Assembly: GCA_949152475.1 (NCBI GenBank)
Contig: OX424567.1
Coordinates: 25,817,402 to 25,881,401 of the forward strand
DNA length: 64,000 bases
Direction of reading: 5' to 3'
DNA from: Terebella lapidaria
Taxonomy: Eukaryota > Annelida > Polychaeta > Terebellida > Terebellidae
Under the pieces are notes generated by a model, which was not told the DNA's origin, did no database searches, and saw only the letters and a program-made list of their open reading frames with translations. The position numbers and the translations under genes were made by a program. Positions within the stretch are counted from its first letter, which is position 1, and the number at the start of each line of letters is the position of its first letter. Positions 49,020 to 60,565 of the stretch are shown one piece after another.

Positions 49020-49539
49020 ATTGTTAGCTGCGAGTAGATGTCTCGTGGTGCATTGTGACAGTGCGAGATGATGTTCACTGGAGCAACAGACATATTGCTG
49101 AACACTTGAACATGTTGAATGTCAGCCCTGGAACCGTCACCAAATATGTGCAAAGATATCGTAAGACTGGGCTAGTCGCTGAGAAGAAGAGATCCGGAAG
49201 GCGTCGGGTGATGGATACATCAGATGATGAAGACCTCGTTGCTGAGGCCAATTGGGAACCGACAGCATCATTGTCAGATTTGCAGCTTCATCTGCGGACA
49301 CAATGACATCACCCTATTAGTTCCATGACAATATGTCTTCGTTTGCATGATGCAGGCTTACATAATCACTAATGGCTCATTCCCTGATGCTATCAGAGAC
49401 AAACATAGCAAAACTATAATGACCTCGTTTGCATACATGCTGGAACCTGCATACATGTTTGCATACACGCTTGAACCAGTGGATGAACGTTGTTTTCAGT
49501 GATGAAAACAACATCTGGGGTGCCATATCGTACACACAG
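49020..49539 (+). pseudogene. Tc1-like transposase, 5' half
   Basis: Plus-strand relic of a Tc1/mariner transposase. An open stretch (49055-49306) carries the N-terminal paired-type helix-turn-helix: HWSNRHIAEHLNM, VSPGTVTKYVQRYRKTGLV and the basic RSGRRRV linker. After a stop, other frames continue with TICLRLHDAGL and then NVVFSDENNIWGAIS, the segment around the second catalytic Asp of the DDE triad. Broken by stops and frameshifts, so inactive. The gene is cut here by the reverse-transcriptase insertion and resumes at 50237. Confidence 0.8.
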
Positions 49540-50236
49540 AAGTTGAGGCTTCGCTAAATAATCCCAAGTTTGGTGATTATTTGGATGTCATATATCCTAA
49601 GGAACTTGAAATTAAAGATAATACAGACTCCGCTATTTTTTCCAACTATCTAGACCTGAGGTTGGAGATTGATAATGATTCTAATCTGTCAACTAGATTA
49701 TATGACAAACGTGATTTCAATTTTTCCATAGTCAATTTCCCTTTTCTAAGCAGCAACATTCCTATGTCACCGGCATATTGTGTGTTTGTTTCTCAACTTA
49801 TATGCTATTCAAGAGATAGTTGCAAATATGAGGACTTTGTCTATCGAAGTGCCCAGCTAGTCTCTAAACTGCTGCGACAAGGATATGTTTTCCCAAGACT
49901 TATAGCTGCGTTTAAGAAATTCTATGACGTCATCATGATCTGGTTGATAAATACAGCAAATCCATGTCTGCCATGCAACTAGATCTATTTTCATGTTAAT
50001 TTTGGGGAATTCATGACGGGTGCCACTAGTGGGGCAGGAAATGCTCACTCTTTCCGGAACACCTGATTTCACCTCCTAATGGCCATTTTGGGGGGTTCAT
50101 GAGTTTGACTGTCATTTTTGTTTTCTCTCACTTCGTATGCTTGATATGACTTTCGGTCTCCGGACTATGAGATTGGATAACGGACCCTGTTTTGTTTGCT
50201 CGGAATACTTAATACTGGGTATTGATTCCACGTCTA
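49540..50236 (+). pseudogene. Reverse-transcriptase fragment inserted in the Tc1-like gene
   Basis: Starts abruptly within the polymerase (LNNPKFGDYLDVIYPKELEI, just after where the YIDD box would be), continues through LYDKRDFNFSIVNFPF and NIPMSPAYCVFVSQLI to a frameshifted KKFYD end, then about 250 bp of 3' tail finishing near CCACGTCTATTC. It is a 5'-truncated copy, as expected from target-primed reverse transcription. It is the inverted partner of 47833-48535, with about 95% identity by eye. It separates the two halves of a Tc1-like transposase gene. Confidence 0.78.
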
Positions 50237-50660
50237 TTCGTGGTGCAGGACTCACTGAACAATGTTCGCTATTGGGCCACAATTCTTGATCCGGTAGCAG
50301 TTCCATTCGAACTCACAAGTATAGGGAGGTTCATCTAGCAAGATGATAATGCCCCTTGTCATCGTGCCAGGGTTGTGAACAGGTTTTGAAATAAACACGA
50401 AAATTGTCTGCACATGGAAAGGATGGCAAAGTCCCCATATTTAAACATGATCGAGCATGTGTGGGACATTCTAGGGAGATGCGTTCATTGTTTGGATCCA
50501 TCAGTCATCAATGTCAGAACTTTGACTGCAGCTTTATATGTTGAATGGGATCGCAGTCCCCAACCCGACCTGCAAAAATTGTACAGGTCATGCAGATCCA
50601 GATGTCAGGCATGCGTGCAAAATGGTGGAGGGCCAGCACGTTATCAGGACTGTACTTTGA
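50237..50660 (+). pseudogene. Tc1-like transposase, 3' half
   Basis: Continues the interrupted transposase. One frame gives NNVRYWATILDPVAVPF; after a shift come DNAPCHRARVVNRF (third catalytic block) and SPYLNMIEHVWDILGRCVH, then EWDRSPQPDLQKLYRSCRSR and CQACVQNGGGPARY, the standard Tc1-family C-terminus (in intact members SPDLNPIEHVWD and GGHTRY). The Pro and Asp of the SPDLNP block are altered and frames are broken. Confidence 0.82.
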
Positions 50661-51009
50661 TGTTATGTGCGACTTCTAGCACATTTTGTTACAAATCATC
50701 TCCATTACCATCTGTAATTTCACCATATCAACTTGTTTTCCATCACAATAACTGCAGTACTCATTGATTAGCATTGTCCAAAATATGTATGTAATAGAAT
50801 AATGTATATTACAACCTCATTTTATAAATGGAAATAAGCTTATTCCCATGCTTACCCACGTGATTTCAGACTTTTAACAAAGATTATATATACTGTTAGT
50901 AAGAGCAATATAAGTACACGATTCAAACAGGTAAATAAATGTACATGTTTGATCAAACGTAAAAAATAGAAAATTAAGTTTATACATCAAGCTATTGACG
51001 ACTATACTG
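50661..51009. other. Spacer before copy B, nothing recognised
   Basis: A+T-rich DNA that may include the 3' end of the Tc1-like element. I could not find the element's right terminal repeat. Confidence 0.5.
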
Positions 51010-51018
51010 AAGAGATAC

Positions 51019-51243
51019 ACTTGCCAGTGTTATCCACAATATGGCTGGTCACCCAGAAGTGTTACACTTCCGCTTTTTACCTCCACATTCCTGCAGACTT
51101 GTGGCATCAATGGACATTTTTGCCCCACTGATGCCGAGACAGCAAATGATCTATCCTGGGAACCTGTGCAGTTTAATTGGACAACTGGGTGTCCGCAGTC
51201 TAGTCCGGCGGCTGAGTGGTGCAGGAAACCACTAAGTGAATAG
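51019..51243 (+). CDS. Candidate cysteine-rich exon of unknown protein
   Basis: Plus-strand open stretch ending in TAG. It carries six cysteines and reads CQCYPQYGWSP, then FLQTCGINGHFCPTDAE and FNWTTGCPQSSPAAEWCRKP. A plausible acceptor (ACACTTGCCAG, ending 51025) would start it at the second Cys. The Cys spacing and NWTT sequon would suit a secreted or extracellular domain, but I recognise no family. The opposite strand is also open, which weakens the case. The counterpart in copy A (6690-6920) is broken. Confidence 0.28.
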   Translation, partial: TCQCYPQYGWSPRSVTLPLFTSTFLQTCGINGHFCPTDAETANDLSWEPVQFNWTTGCPQSSPAAEWCRKPLSE

Positions 51244-51907
51244 CCTTTGAACAATGAAGCAATTCCACTGATTCTGGAATTGACTAAAATCCATTTGTAG
51301 TCTGGAGAAACCACTTCGATCTAAATCCGTCTAGAGTTTGGACACAAGGTGACAGAAATCAATCACACAAGGGGTAAAAGTTCACCAATGATCTGCTTCA
51401 TTACAACATTTAATCTTGCTTACTCCTTCTTTCCGCACATAAATATGTAGGCAGAACATTCAAATGTGGCATCTTGTGAACAAAGTTATTGGTGTGTTTG
51501 AATGTATTTGTGATCCGTCTTAATCTGACATCATGAATAAATTTTACTACCATCTCTCACTTCACATTCCGATCTATTCTCAGTTGCAATGACCACAAAA
51601 GAACTAATGTGGAGTCTTAAGTATATAAATTGTGAATGCATAATCGTATTGCATTTCATTTGTGGTTGTTCCTGCGAGAATATTACACACCAAAGGAAAA
51701 GTGTATCACTATTGTGTTATCACACGGCTGATGATAAAATATACTATATTCGTCTACTCATCAACTGTAACGACCTGATGTGACTAGATCATTTTCTACA
51801 GGAAGTCACGTTGATGGTTCTAATGGTTGTACATTAGTATTGTATGTCAGGATATTCAAATGAATTGAACTGAATGTTGATCAGTGAACTCAAAAGTACG
51901 AAGAGGA

Positions 51908-52370
51908 ACCGAAACAAGATAGATAACAAGTTAGAAATGAGCAAACCCAAACATCAATGCCTTGCGTTCACTCACAATGATACCTATTGTCGCAAGCGTT
52001 AGTGACCAAATGACATTCGTTTTAAAGTTGGAATCAATTTTAAAATCAGCCAAATTTAGCGATATTGATTGTCACGCAAATTTGAAACTACATCTCGAGA
52101 GAGTCAGGAATATATAGGAAATAGGCACAGTTCGACAACAGATACTTAGAAAACTGTGTGTAGAAATCGCTCGCAAGGCGGGCCGCTTTGAGGAAAAAAA
52201 TGATTTGAATCTTGATTTGACAACTCAATTTAGGCACGCAATACACATTTTCAGACCCAAATTTGTACGATTTCTCATTCTATAGACAAAATAAAGCTAC
52301 CGCAGAATGAATAAATTTTGTCAATTCTAAAAGGGATTATAGCTTTAAGTAATACATTATAGTAATACAT
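51908..52370. other. Segment present only in copy B
   Basis: About 460 bp between GAAGAGGAAC and TTAAGTAATACATTAT with no counterpart in copy A, where those words are almost adjacent (7567-7610). A short word, GACATTCGTTTTAAAG, inside it resembles the A sequence at the junction, so the event may be complex rather than a clean insertion. No open frame of note. Confidence 0.65.
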
Positions 52371-53269
52371 TTCACTGATCGTTCATTCATGTCACATCCG
52401 TCAAACGACCAGCGAGTGAGTTCCACACACAGCCTCATCTGCGCGAGGGATCAGTTCTTCATTCGACGGATCCTAACACAGCACGTTGGGCAATAAATCC
52501 TCCCTCTGTTGTGACCCGTCACCCTCTAGAGCTGTAAAACTATGCTTCATCACGGTTCATCTTGTGAGGATAAGACGAAAGCCCTGTATATTTCCCATAA
52601 AAGAGCAATCAATCTGCCTTAATACGTGATGATATATTTCGCACACTATGGCCAGCAACATGTATGTTGCATCTACATATTTAGCACATTGTGGTTATAT
52701 TACTACTATCACTAATCCAACAACGACATCAATTAGTATAATTGCTGTGGTACAGTGGAAACGTACATATTGAGTACAAAGATGGTTCAAATAAGCAGGA
52801 TAGGCTGATTGAGGCTAGTTATGGTGTACTGCATTATCTTATTTGATGACGGCCATACATATTGAGAAGGAAAAGTGTTCGGAATGCTAATGCATTAGCT
52901 CAGTTCAAAGTTACTAAAATAAGCTGATTACTCCTTGATAAGCTTGCAATGCTGTGTTGCCATAAATAAGTAACTCTATGACTGGTCAGAATGAGATCTT
53001 GCATCTTTCAGACTGTAAACAAAGATTACAGCTCATCTCGATGCGGAAGGTCTCTCACAATTATAATTATTGCACAACACCAACTAATGCGCTACTAACG
53101 ATATCACTATTGAACTGTTTATATTCACTATATGGTGTCCAATGTAACATGATAACAGAAATAGAATGTATCATGTGTATGGTTTGTGGCTGACTCTGTG
53201 ATACCAAGAGGTTGACAGGACATGATCCAGCTATAACCTCCCCGTAGAAGCTAATAAATGGATGTAAGA

Positions 53270-53480
53270 ACCAACCTATCACCGAAAACACGACAGGATT
53301 TTGATAATAACAATAACAAACCTACATACAACATTTTTTTTTTCGAAAAAATAACCTTAACCAAATATGTACAGCAAAACCCACACTATCGTCATCATAG
53401 GCAGACAGTGTGTGAAATATATGTGTTTCTAATGTACACCAGATCGACTTAGTATACAACTGCCCAACGACCTACTAGCT
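53270..53480. repeat. Dispersed repeat, family 1 (copy B)
   Basis: Counterpart of 8560-8790 within the duplicated block, with a few substitutions and small indels. Confidence 0.6.
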
Positions 53481-56153
53481 ACTGAGTTGAAGTAGTTCAA
53501 AATGACTTATGAACGTGAACTTCCAGAACGCCCAGTGTGTTTCAAACAGTTCAGTTGACATGAGGTTTTTGCACAATGTTGTCTTAGTTAGCATTCCTGT
53601 TGTTTTTGGAATCACAAAAAAATTGCAGCAAAATCAATCGATTGTGCTTATTTATGAATTTTCTGGAACGTGTACATGAGTATGTGCTGTGCATCACAAT
53701 GCTGATCCCTCAATGCTGATGGCAGTCATTTTCAATGACAAAAACAGTCAAATTGGCCATTTGACGGCCATTTTACTCAAAACATGTTCAGGCAGTTTTC
53801 AGATGTTTATTTCAAAACATCCCCCTGATCTGTGACATGCATAAGTGAATTTGACCTTGAGTAACCTTGAAAGCCACAAAAAAAGTTGTGGCTCAATATA
53901 ATACATTTCTCCGGTAACTTTTTCAAGTCCTCGGGCTATTTTTTTTCCAGATATATTCTCAACAGACGCCCTGGTGGAGATAATACAGCGTATGTGCAAA
54001 TGATTGCCAATTTCTGGGCAGGCCATCTGCTTGGAATAAACCAATGTTGAAAGAGTGAACTCAAACCAAATGCTCATATTGTTAGTACTTGCGGAACTAT
54101 TCATTCAAGTACACATTATATAAAATCGAGGAATATTAATTATATTACTCTTTGATTAGTATAGTATATGTTTTGATAGACATACATGTAGATATATTTA
54201 TATGTTTTCTAGTTTAGTATCTAAGGCATTTGTTTGAATAAGGACCACCACTCTGCAGGGTCTAGTATCGAGAACATGGTACTCGTTCAGGAGGCCCCAA
54301 GTGAGAAGCTATTGACCAGATATAGAGACAGTTTAATTGGATGACAGGAAGACCGACCATAGACTTGTTTTTCCCAACACGAGGATGTGAATCACTAAAT
54401 TTCAGACGTGAAACGGGCCAGCAAGAGTGATAAATCTGTCTTGTTCCCTAAATTGAATGAACGCCATTTTGAAATCGGTTGAATTCTACAAGAACTTTTT
54501 TTCAATCTGAAAATCTGAATATACATATTTGAGTCAGCAATGTAGATGATCAGACATCTTTTTTCTCCCATTAAACTGGACTACTTTACAGTTTCTGTCT
54601 TTTTAAAAAAAAAAATAATTCACCTCTGAATGCCAGCTTTTATATAACGGGTACAGATGAAGGGAATATGTCGGATCCTAATGAGGATGGAATGCAAAGA
54701 TTCTGTCGTTTTGTTCGATGTTGTATTTTATTGTCAACCAATGTGTGACCAATCATTATTTATCTGACAGGATAATTCTATTCTCTTAAAAAGCCCAGAT
54801 ATCTACCCAGCTGGATCTTAGTGCTACATGAAAGGACAATAATGTTCAATTCCTCAGTGTAATAAGCACGAATCAACGGCGTCAAATCTTTGCTCAGTAA
54901 AATTGATGGATGAAGAAGTGTGTTGGATTACAGTTTATAACGCCGCCGTTCACTCCATTCATCCCGACTTTGTGACTACTTTATTGCATGAAAGGCCTAA
55001 TTAGCGTAACTCGTCCAGTGATGATTAAATTTAAGATATGGGCGCAGTGACTGATGACTAATATGCATTTGGTATGTTTGTGGAAACTCTATATGCAGTC
55101 AGCGTGCTTCACGTCATAATAAGTTGTTCCAGAATGGGTTCGATTAAAGTATTAACCATTGTGACTTCTGCATGATTTATCGGAATACAAAATGAATTGT
55201 ACTGTACTTAGCTTCAAGACGCACATTTTGTCAAACAGTACTTTTTGAAATATACATCTTTGGGTTAGTTTTAAGGTGAATTTTCTACAAATTTCTAATC
55301 TCGTGGAAATCGATAAACAATTTATCAGTAATTTCTGAAATATACGTCTTAGGGTTATTTTTATAAGTTTAGGGATAATTTTCTACAAATTTCTAGTCTC
55401 GTGGAAATCGATAAACAACCTGGGCCCTTTGACACATGTCCTGTCATGATAACCTTGACTTATCATTCATGTACCAGGAGCTACGGTTATTAGTCTGGCT
55501 TGAATTAGGGTGATAAATTCGTCCATGATTCAGTTAGGTGATACCTTCTCAGTTGTGAAAGATACCACGGTATGACCTCACCTGGAGGAATGCCAAATAA
55601 TTATGATAAATGCATAAAAAATTGCTTCAAAGTTCCACCAATAGAACTTTGATGAGAATACGAAACCTAAAAAATGCGTCTTTGACCACCTTCTCATGGG
55701 TCTGGGTGTCCTTTCCTTGAGGTATCTAGATTATTCAAGGAGGTATTATCTGGAGGGGGGGACCACTGAGCATACACATTATATCTCCTTCAAAAGAAAC
55801 AACTTTTGTAAGATAATCTGCTCAATTGGACGTTTTTACACATTTCACAACAAAACCAAGCTGAATACTTCAAGCCAAGATTTTTCTCGTTGACTCCTTA
55901 TGCATTGTATTTTGAATCATTATAGGTGTGAATAATCATGAGACGTATACGTTAATATCTCACATTGTGCATAAAGTAACGCTACTGTATTTGGCGTGTG
56001 CATATTGATTGTGACGTCACAATGCAATACAATACTCAAATGCCTGCTTAAAGGGTCATTTCTTGTTTTGATGACAACGGCTCAGGTGATATTTGTTGAG
56101 GTCCAATAGTCACATGCTAATTGCTAGAATGTCACAGAATATCTGACAGGTTT

Positions 56154-56594
56154 TCATATCGAACCTTCGTTTCCTAGACAGTGAAGAGGATCAGACCCTG
56201 GTACTGGACAGCTGTGGTTACTACCGTTATCGATCAGATCCACTGATCGGACGTTCGATTTCGCTGAGCTCATCAATACAATGTAGTTAGCATCCCATCC
56301 AAGCCCCGTACATCTTACTTCGTGTTGATGGGTGAAGCTCCAGCATAGCATCCATTTCGATTCTCCACAACTCATCATAAATACAGTAATGTGTCCTTCT
56401 GCCTCGCTGGTGATTCCAGTGATGCCGATGTAATGGGGGTGTAAACGATAGGGAAGGAGATTGTTATAATGTTTGTGCACAGCATCGTATCCCACGTACC
56501 ATAGCTTCAGGTTAATGGATGATTTGGCAGAGTCATTGGACACAAGCGTCCATTCCATGTAATATGCTGTCACATATAAAACTAGTTGTCTCAC
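56154..56594 (-). CDS. Candidate exon of unknown protein, copy B
   Basis: Minus-strand counterpart of 16036-16344, open for 146 codons. The likely acceptor (ATATGTGACAG) ends at 56567, so an exon would begin at 56566. The shared part has WYVGY, HYIGITGITSE, TVFMMSC and RCTGLGWDANYI; the extension continues with NHSCPVPGSDPLHCLG, adding two more cysteines. Against copy A I count about nine replacement and one silent change, which argues either against a coding role or for rapid divergence. No family recognised. Confidence 0.28.
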   Translation of the reverse strand: MRQLVLYVTAYYMEWTLVSNDSAKSSINLKLWYVGYDAVHKHYNNLLPYRLHPHYIGITGITSEAEGHITVFMMSCGESKWMLCWSFTHQHEVRCTGLGWDANYIVLMSSAKSNVRSVDLIDNGSNHSCPVPGSDPLHCLGNEGSI

Positions 56595-57659
56595 AAAACG
56601 ACTCTCTAATCTGACTAGAAAATCAAGTTTACACTAACACCATTTAAGTCTACTACATATATTAAACAAGTCATATCCACAAATCACCTCAAAATTATCA
56701 AATATTCCAGCTAATATACAGCTCGCACAACTGCTATGGTATCGATACGGATGCCGTTGGAAGACATATCATTAAGGCACACAGGCAACTGTTTCAACAG
56801 TTACAATCCGTGCTGCAGTCTCGTTATGTATACGATAAGCAGATATACATGCTAAGTGTCTGTGGTCCCAGTACTCGCAATCTCTTGGGATAGCTGTCGA
56901 TTCACTGAAGTTTAATTAATTTTGTCTCGGAAAAAAACATTCGTCTGCCGCATGTGGTGGTATGACAACTAGCAATTCATGAATTATTATAGTATACGGT
57001 GTATGAATCCTCACACATTTCAAATAATAATGAATAGTTGATCTACGAGCGTATTTATATACATTTTCCATTTGCAATAGAGCAATGTGACAAGAGTATG
57101 AAAGTATCAGAGACACTATGCCAGGTACATATGTGTGTGTCTCCTGGGTGAGATATAAAAGGTTTTCCATGTCTCGCGAAGAAATGTCGCATGCCACTTT
57201 ATCCCTGGCATTTAAGGCTTATGGAAAAATGGTATATCAATGAAACCTGTATTTTAGCAGTTGCATCGGTATCTCCTTGTCTCATTTGACAGTCTCGGTA
57301 TGATGCATCTTATTTCATTAGTATCCTTCGATATATAGGCGTACGTATAACAATATACATGTATGCTATTATGAATCACATGTATAAACTATGGTAAGGG
57401 GCAGTCTTTGTACGGTCACGTCTTATCGTATATTATAGTGCCATTTTGTTCTATCTACACCACATCTTGTTATGTGCTGGAGGTGGCAATCTTGGACATC
57501 TCATCAGCTCCACCAGACAGAAGTCGTTACTTTCAAACATTACTCCCACCCAAGCTTCTAAAGATGCTGTTATCGCATCTTTGTTTCTGTTTTCATTTTG
57601 CTGAATCAGTGAATCAATGCATGAACCATTTTATGCTAATACATTGTGACAAACAAGGG

Positions 57660-59635
57660 TAAACACAAAACTACTAAAACTGTGAAACATTAACTATGAC
57701 CTCAGAAATAAGGATTAATAAGTGCGAGCAAAAACTTCATTTCATTAAGCTTTTGGAGCACATGCTGAGGTTAGATTTGTTTACATCCACAAACACCTGT
57801 GGCCGAAAGCACACTCGGTGTGAACGAAACCAGACGTAGTCTAGTTTTAGACGGAAATGTATGTACACCAGGCACAATGTATTCCAAGTCAAACAATTGA
57901 GACTTTTTCAAACTTTGTTGAAACTCCTCGACTTTCTGTTAATCTTCCTGCTAAGACTTTCACTATGTGCAAGTTCTTTTCCACTATGGACCATCTTCGC
58001 TTAGTGCGCTCATCTGATAACCCATGGTCTCCTTATCGTAGGCTACCACACCGTTGAGCTTTATTGGCAGGTCAAAGATTGCAGACGCTGAGAAAATTAC
58101 TGGAAAAAAGGGCGTATAAACATGTATGTATAAATAAAAAGATTCAAACAAAAGTACCAAGAGAATCCCGGTATCTCTGAATTTCCTAAAGCCAATTACA
58201 TATTGAAATGGTTTCAATAAAATATAAAAATCCATGCATGATAAGGTGAAATGACCAGTAATGACTTATGAACACAGCAACGGAAATCATACCAATTCAG
58301 GATCGTTCAAAATAGCGCCAAAATGACGACTTATAAATTCTGTATTCTGCATGCAAATTCTTGATCACATGAAATGTTGTTTCCTGTGTATTGATTTTTG
58401 TTATCTGAATTATCCTGTAATGGGTCCATATTTATTTATACAGGTAGATAGCGGACAGCTATTGAAAGTGAACACGGGATTTTGACCAGGGTGATTCTAA
58501 CAAATCTGCTCTATGCGTGTCCTGAAGTCAGTTGAACCTAACATGTGTTGATGCCACACATGGCATGGAACCATACCATGGCAGTTAGACTTGAATTCAT
58601 ATAAGTATGCTACTATAGTATTTTCACATGGATGAAATTGTACACCAATTGAATTTGAATGCTTTCAAAGTAACTAGCACCTCGGTATATGATGTTCTTG
58701 TTACCATTTTGTGTACACAAAGAAAACTTCGTCAGAATGTACAGGCAGTGTGTAAAATACAATTGTTATTACTGTACACTTGATGGAATCAGCATAAAAC
58801 TGCCGAACAACCAACTAAAACAATTTAGGAGTCTGAAACGAACCTTATGTGATAGGTGTATGATAAGAACATAAATATCCAATCAAAAACCAAGGGCCTA
58901 CTTAGTTCATGGCGAGTTAATTTATGGGTTTAAAACGTTTCATATGTCATAATAAAATTCACCTAAAGAACAATGTTCATCCAACAGTTGCAACAGTTTA
59001 CATGCATTTTACCTAAAATGGGTAGTATATTGTGTCATCAATGTTGAGGGATGTAGATCGTTAAAATTCGCTCATTCCACCCCCTCCCTCCCCCCATCCA
59101 ACTGGCAATTTGGAAGCCTGACATCGTGACAACGACCCTGTGACATTCTCAGATGGTTCACTTCTATTTACAATCCCTCATAGAAACCACTTGGCAAACT
59201 TGAAGGGACCTGCGGGTTTTTGAGAGGCTTATAACGCACACATTACACGCTGTGGAATCGGTACTGCTACCTCTCATTCAATGGTACCATATATTCCTGA
59301 AGATGTCAGGTCAGGATAATCCTTTCCTAACAAGGTTGTCATGGCTACAGTTATCTGAACCTGATGTTAAATTGATGAATGGCGTTAGAAATTACTTTTT
59401 CCAAGGCCCCTACGTAACCTGACGTGTATTTAAAGTGATATTGAGAGAACTATTTGTTCCAAATCAACAAAGAATATACCTATTGCCTCAGAACAAATCA
59501 AGTGCATATACATAACTAGTATATTTTCCTTGTTCGGTCAGAATTGTATGGCAGAATCCATAAATTTTAGTGTAGGGTGTTCACGGGGGAAAGATTGCAA
59601 ACTAACAAATCATGTTGAGTTGTTCGCCTTGAAGG
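57660..59635. other. 2-kb segment present in copy B, missing from copy A
   Basis: Copy A jumps from GACAAACAAGG to CATCTTAATAAC where B has this 2-kb segment, with AAGG at both joints. Part of it (59090-59345) matches copy C at 23436-23670, so the segment is ancestral and was probably deleted from A. It also contains a family 1 repeat (58690-58905) and, near its right end (59485-59570), a diverged copy of 60575-60650. No gene seen; short open frames only. Confidence 0.7.
58690..58905. repeat. Dispersed repeat, family 1 (third locus)
   Basis: Matches 10990-11190, including TACTGTACAC-TGATGGAAT, CATA-AACTGCC-AACAACC and a tail with AACATAA-TA-CCAATCA. More diverged than the A/B pair. Confidence 0.55.
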
Positions 59636-59939
59636 CATCTTAATAACATAGTAAAAGTCTAAAGAGATAAAAAAAATCAGGAATATTCTTAAAACATGGG
59701 TTGAAGCTTTTGCCGTTTTTCGCTCTCGAAGCGCCACATTTACTTATGTGTGTTGCAAAAGAACATTGTGTTTATATCGATTTTGCTACATATATATCCG
59801 CCAAAACTAGTTCTATACATTACCTCAATAATATTAGACACCTACAGTATACTCACAGCCTAATCACCCCTACAGCCTACCTAAAATAGGTGTCCTCCAT
59901 CAGGAAGCCCCCTGGGCGAAAGATTAAATAATGACCTCA

Positions 59940-60065
59940 CTCTTCCAGAGCACCTGGCTACAGTAGGTATCTGTGATGTTCACATGGCTTTGACTTCGGA
60001 TTTGACCACGTTCACTGAATATGTATCACTCGTCAATGGTCCGATCTTGATATATGCATCTGTCT
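59940..60065 (+). repeat. Repeat related to the 48.7-kb element tail, copy B
   Basis: Counterpart of 17745-17880 in the duplicated block (CTCTTCCAGAGCACCTGGCT, GTGATGTTCACATGGCTT). Confidence 0.45.
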
Positions 60066-60408
60066 GTTTGTTAGTGCCCATCCTACTCCCCTAAAAACCC
60101 ACCAATTGGCAGAACAATGTTGATTTCTCCTGTTCACATTCTCCTACTCATAGGGACAGCACTACCCTGCCAAATGGCATCTAGAGCGTTGACGGACCTA
60201 GTTCTTTTGTTTAGGGGCCAGGTCATGTTGTTGTCAACGCTGTATATCTAACTTTCTGGAAGCTGATGCCGACACAGGGAGAGATACCAGTGTACAAGCT
60301 TGTACTGAACATATGAGTCTAACTTGTTCAGTAATAGGCCATGGCCGAGAGATGTGGCCCATAAATATGTAGTGCCTAAACATCTACATCACAACTAATC
60401 ACGATGTG

Positions 60409-60565
60409 TTCAATACTTATGGCCCATACCATATGGAGGTTTCAAATACTTCAAACTTCATTCATGAGCAGTATCAAGGCGCAACGTCATCTACGAAGTT
60501 TGAAGTACTTGAAACCTCCATTTCAGACAATGTTGCTGTACATGGGTCATAGGTATTGAAAACAT
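60409..60565. repeat. Foldback hairpin element, copy B
   Basis: Same palindrome as 18235-18392. Substitutions between the two copies are few, and both arms remain paired. Confidence 0.7.
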
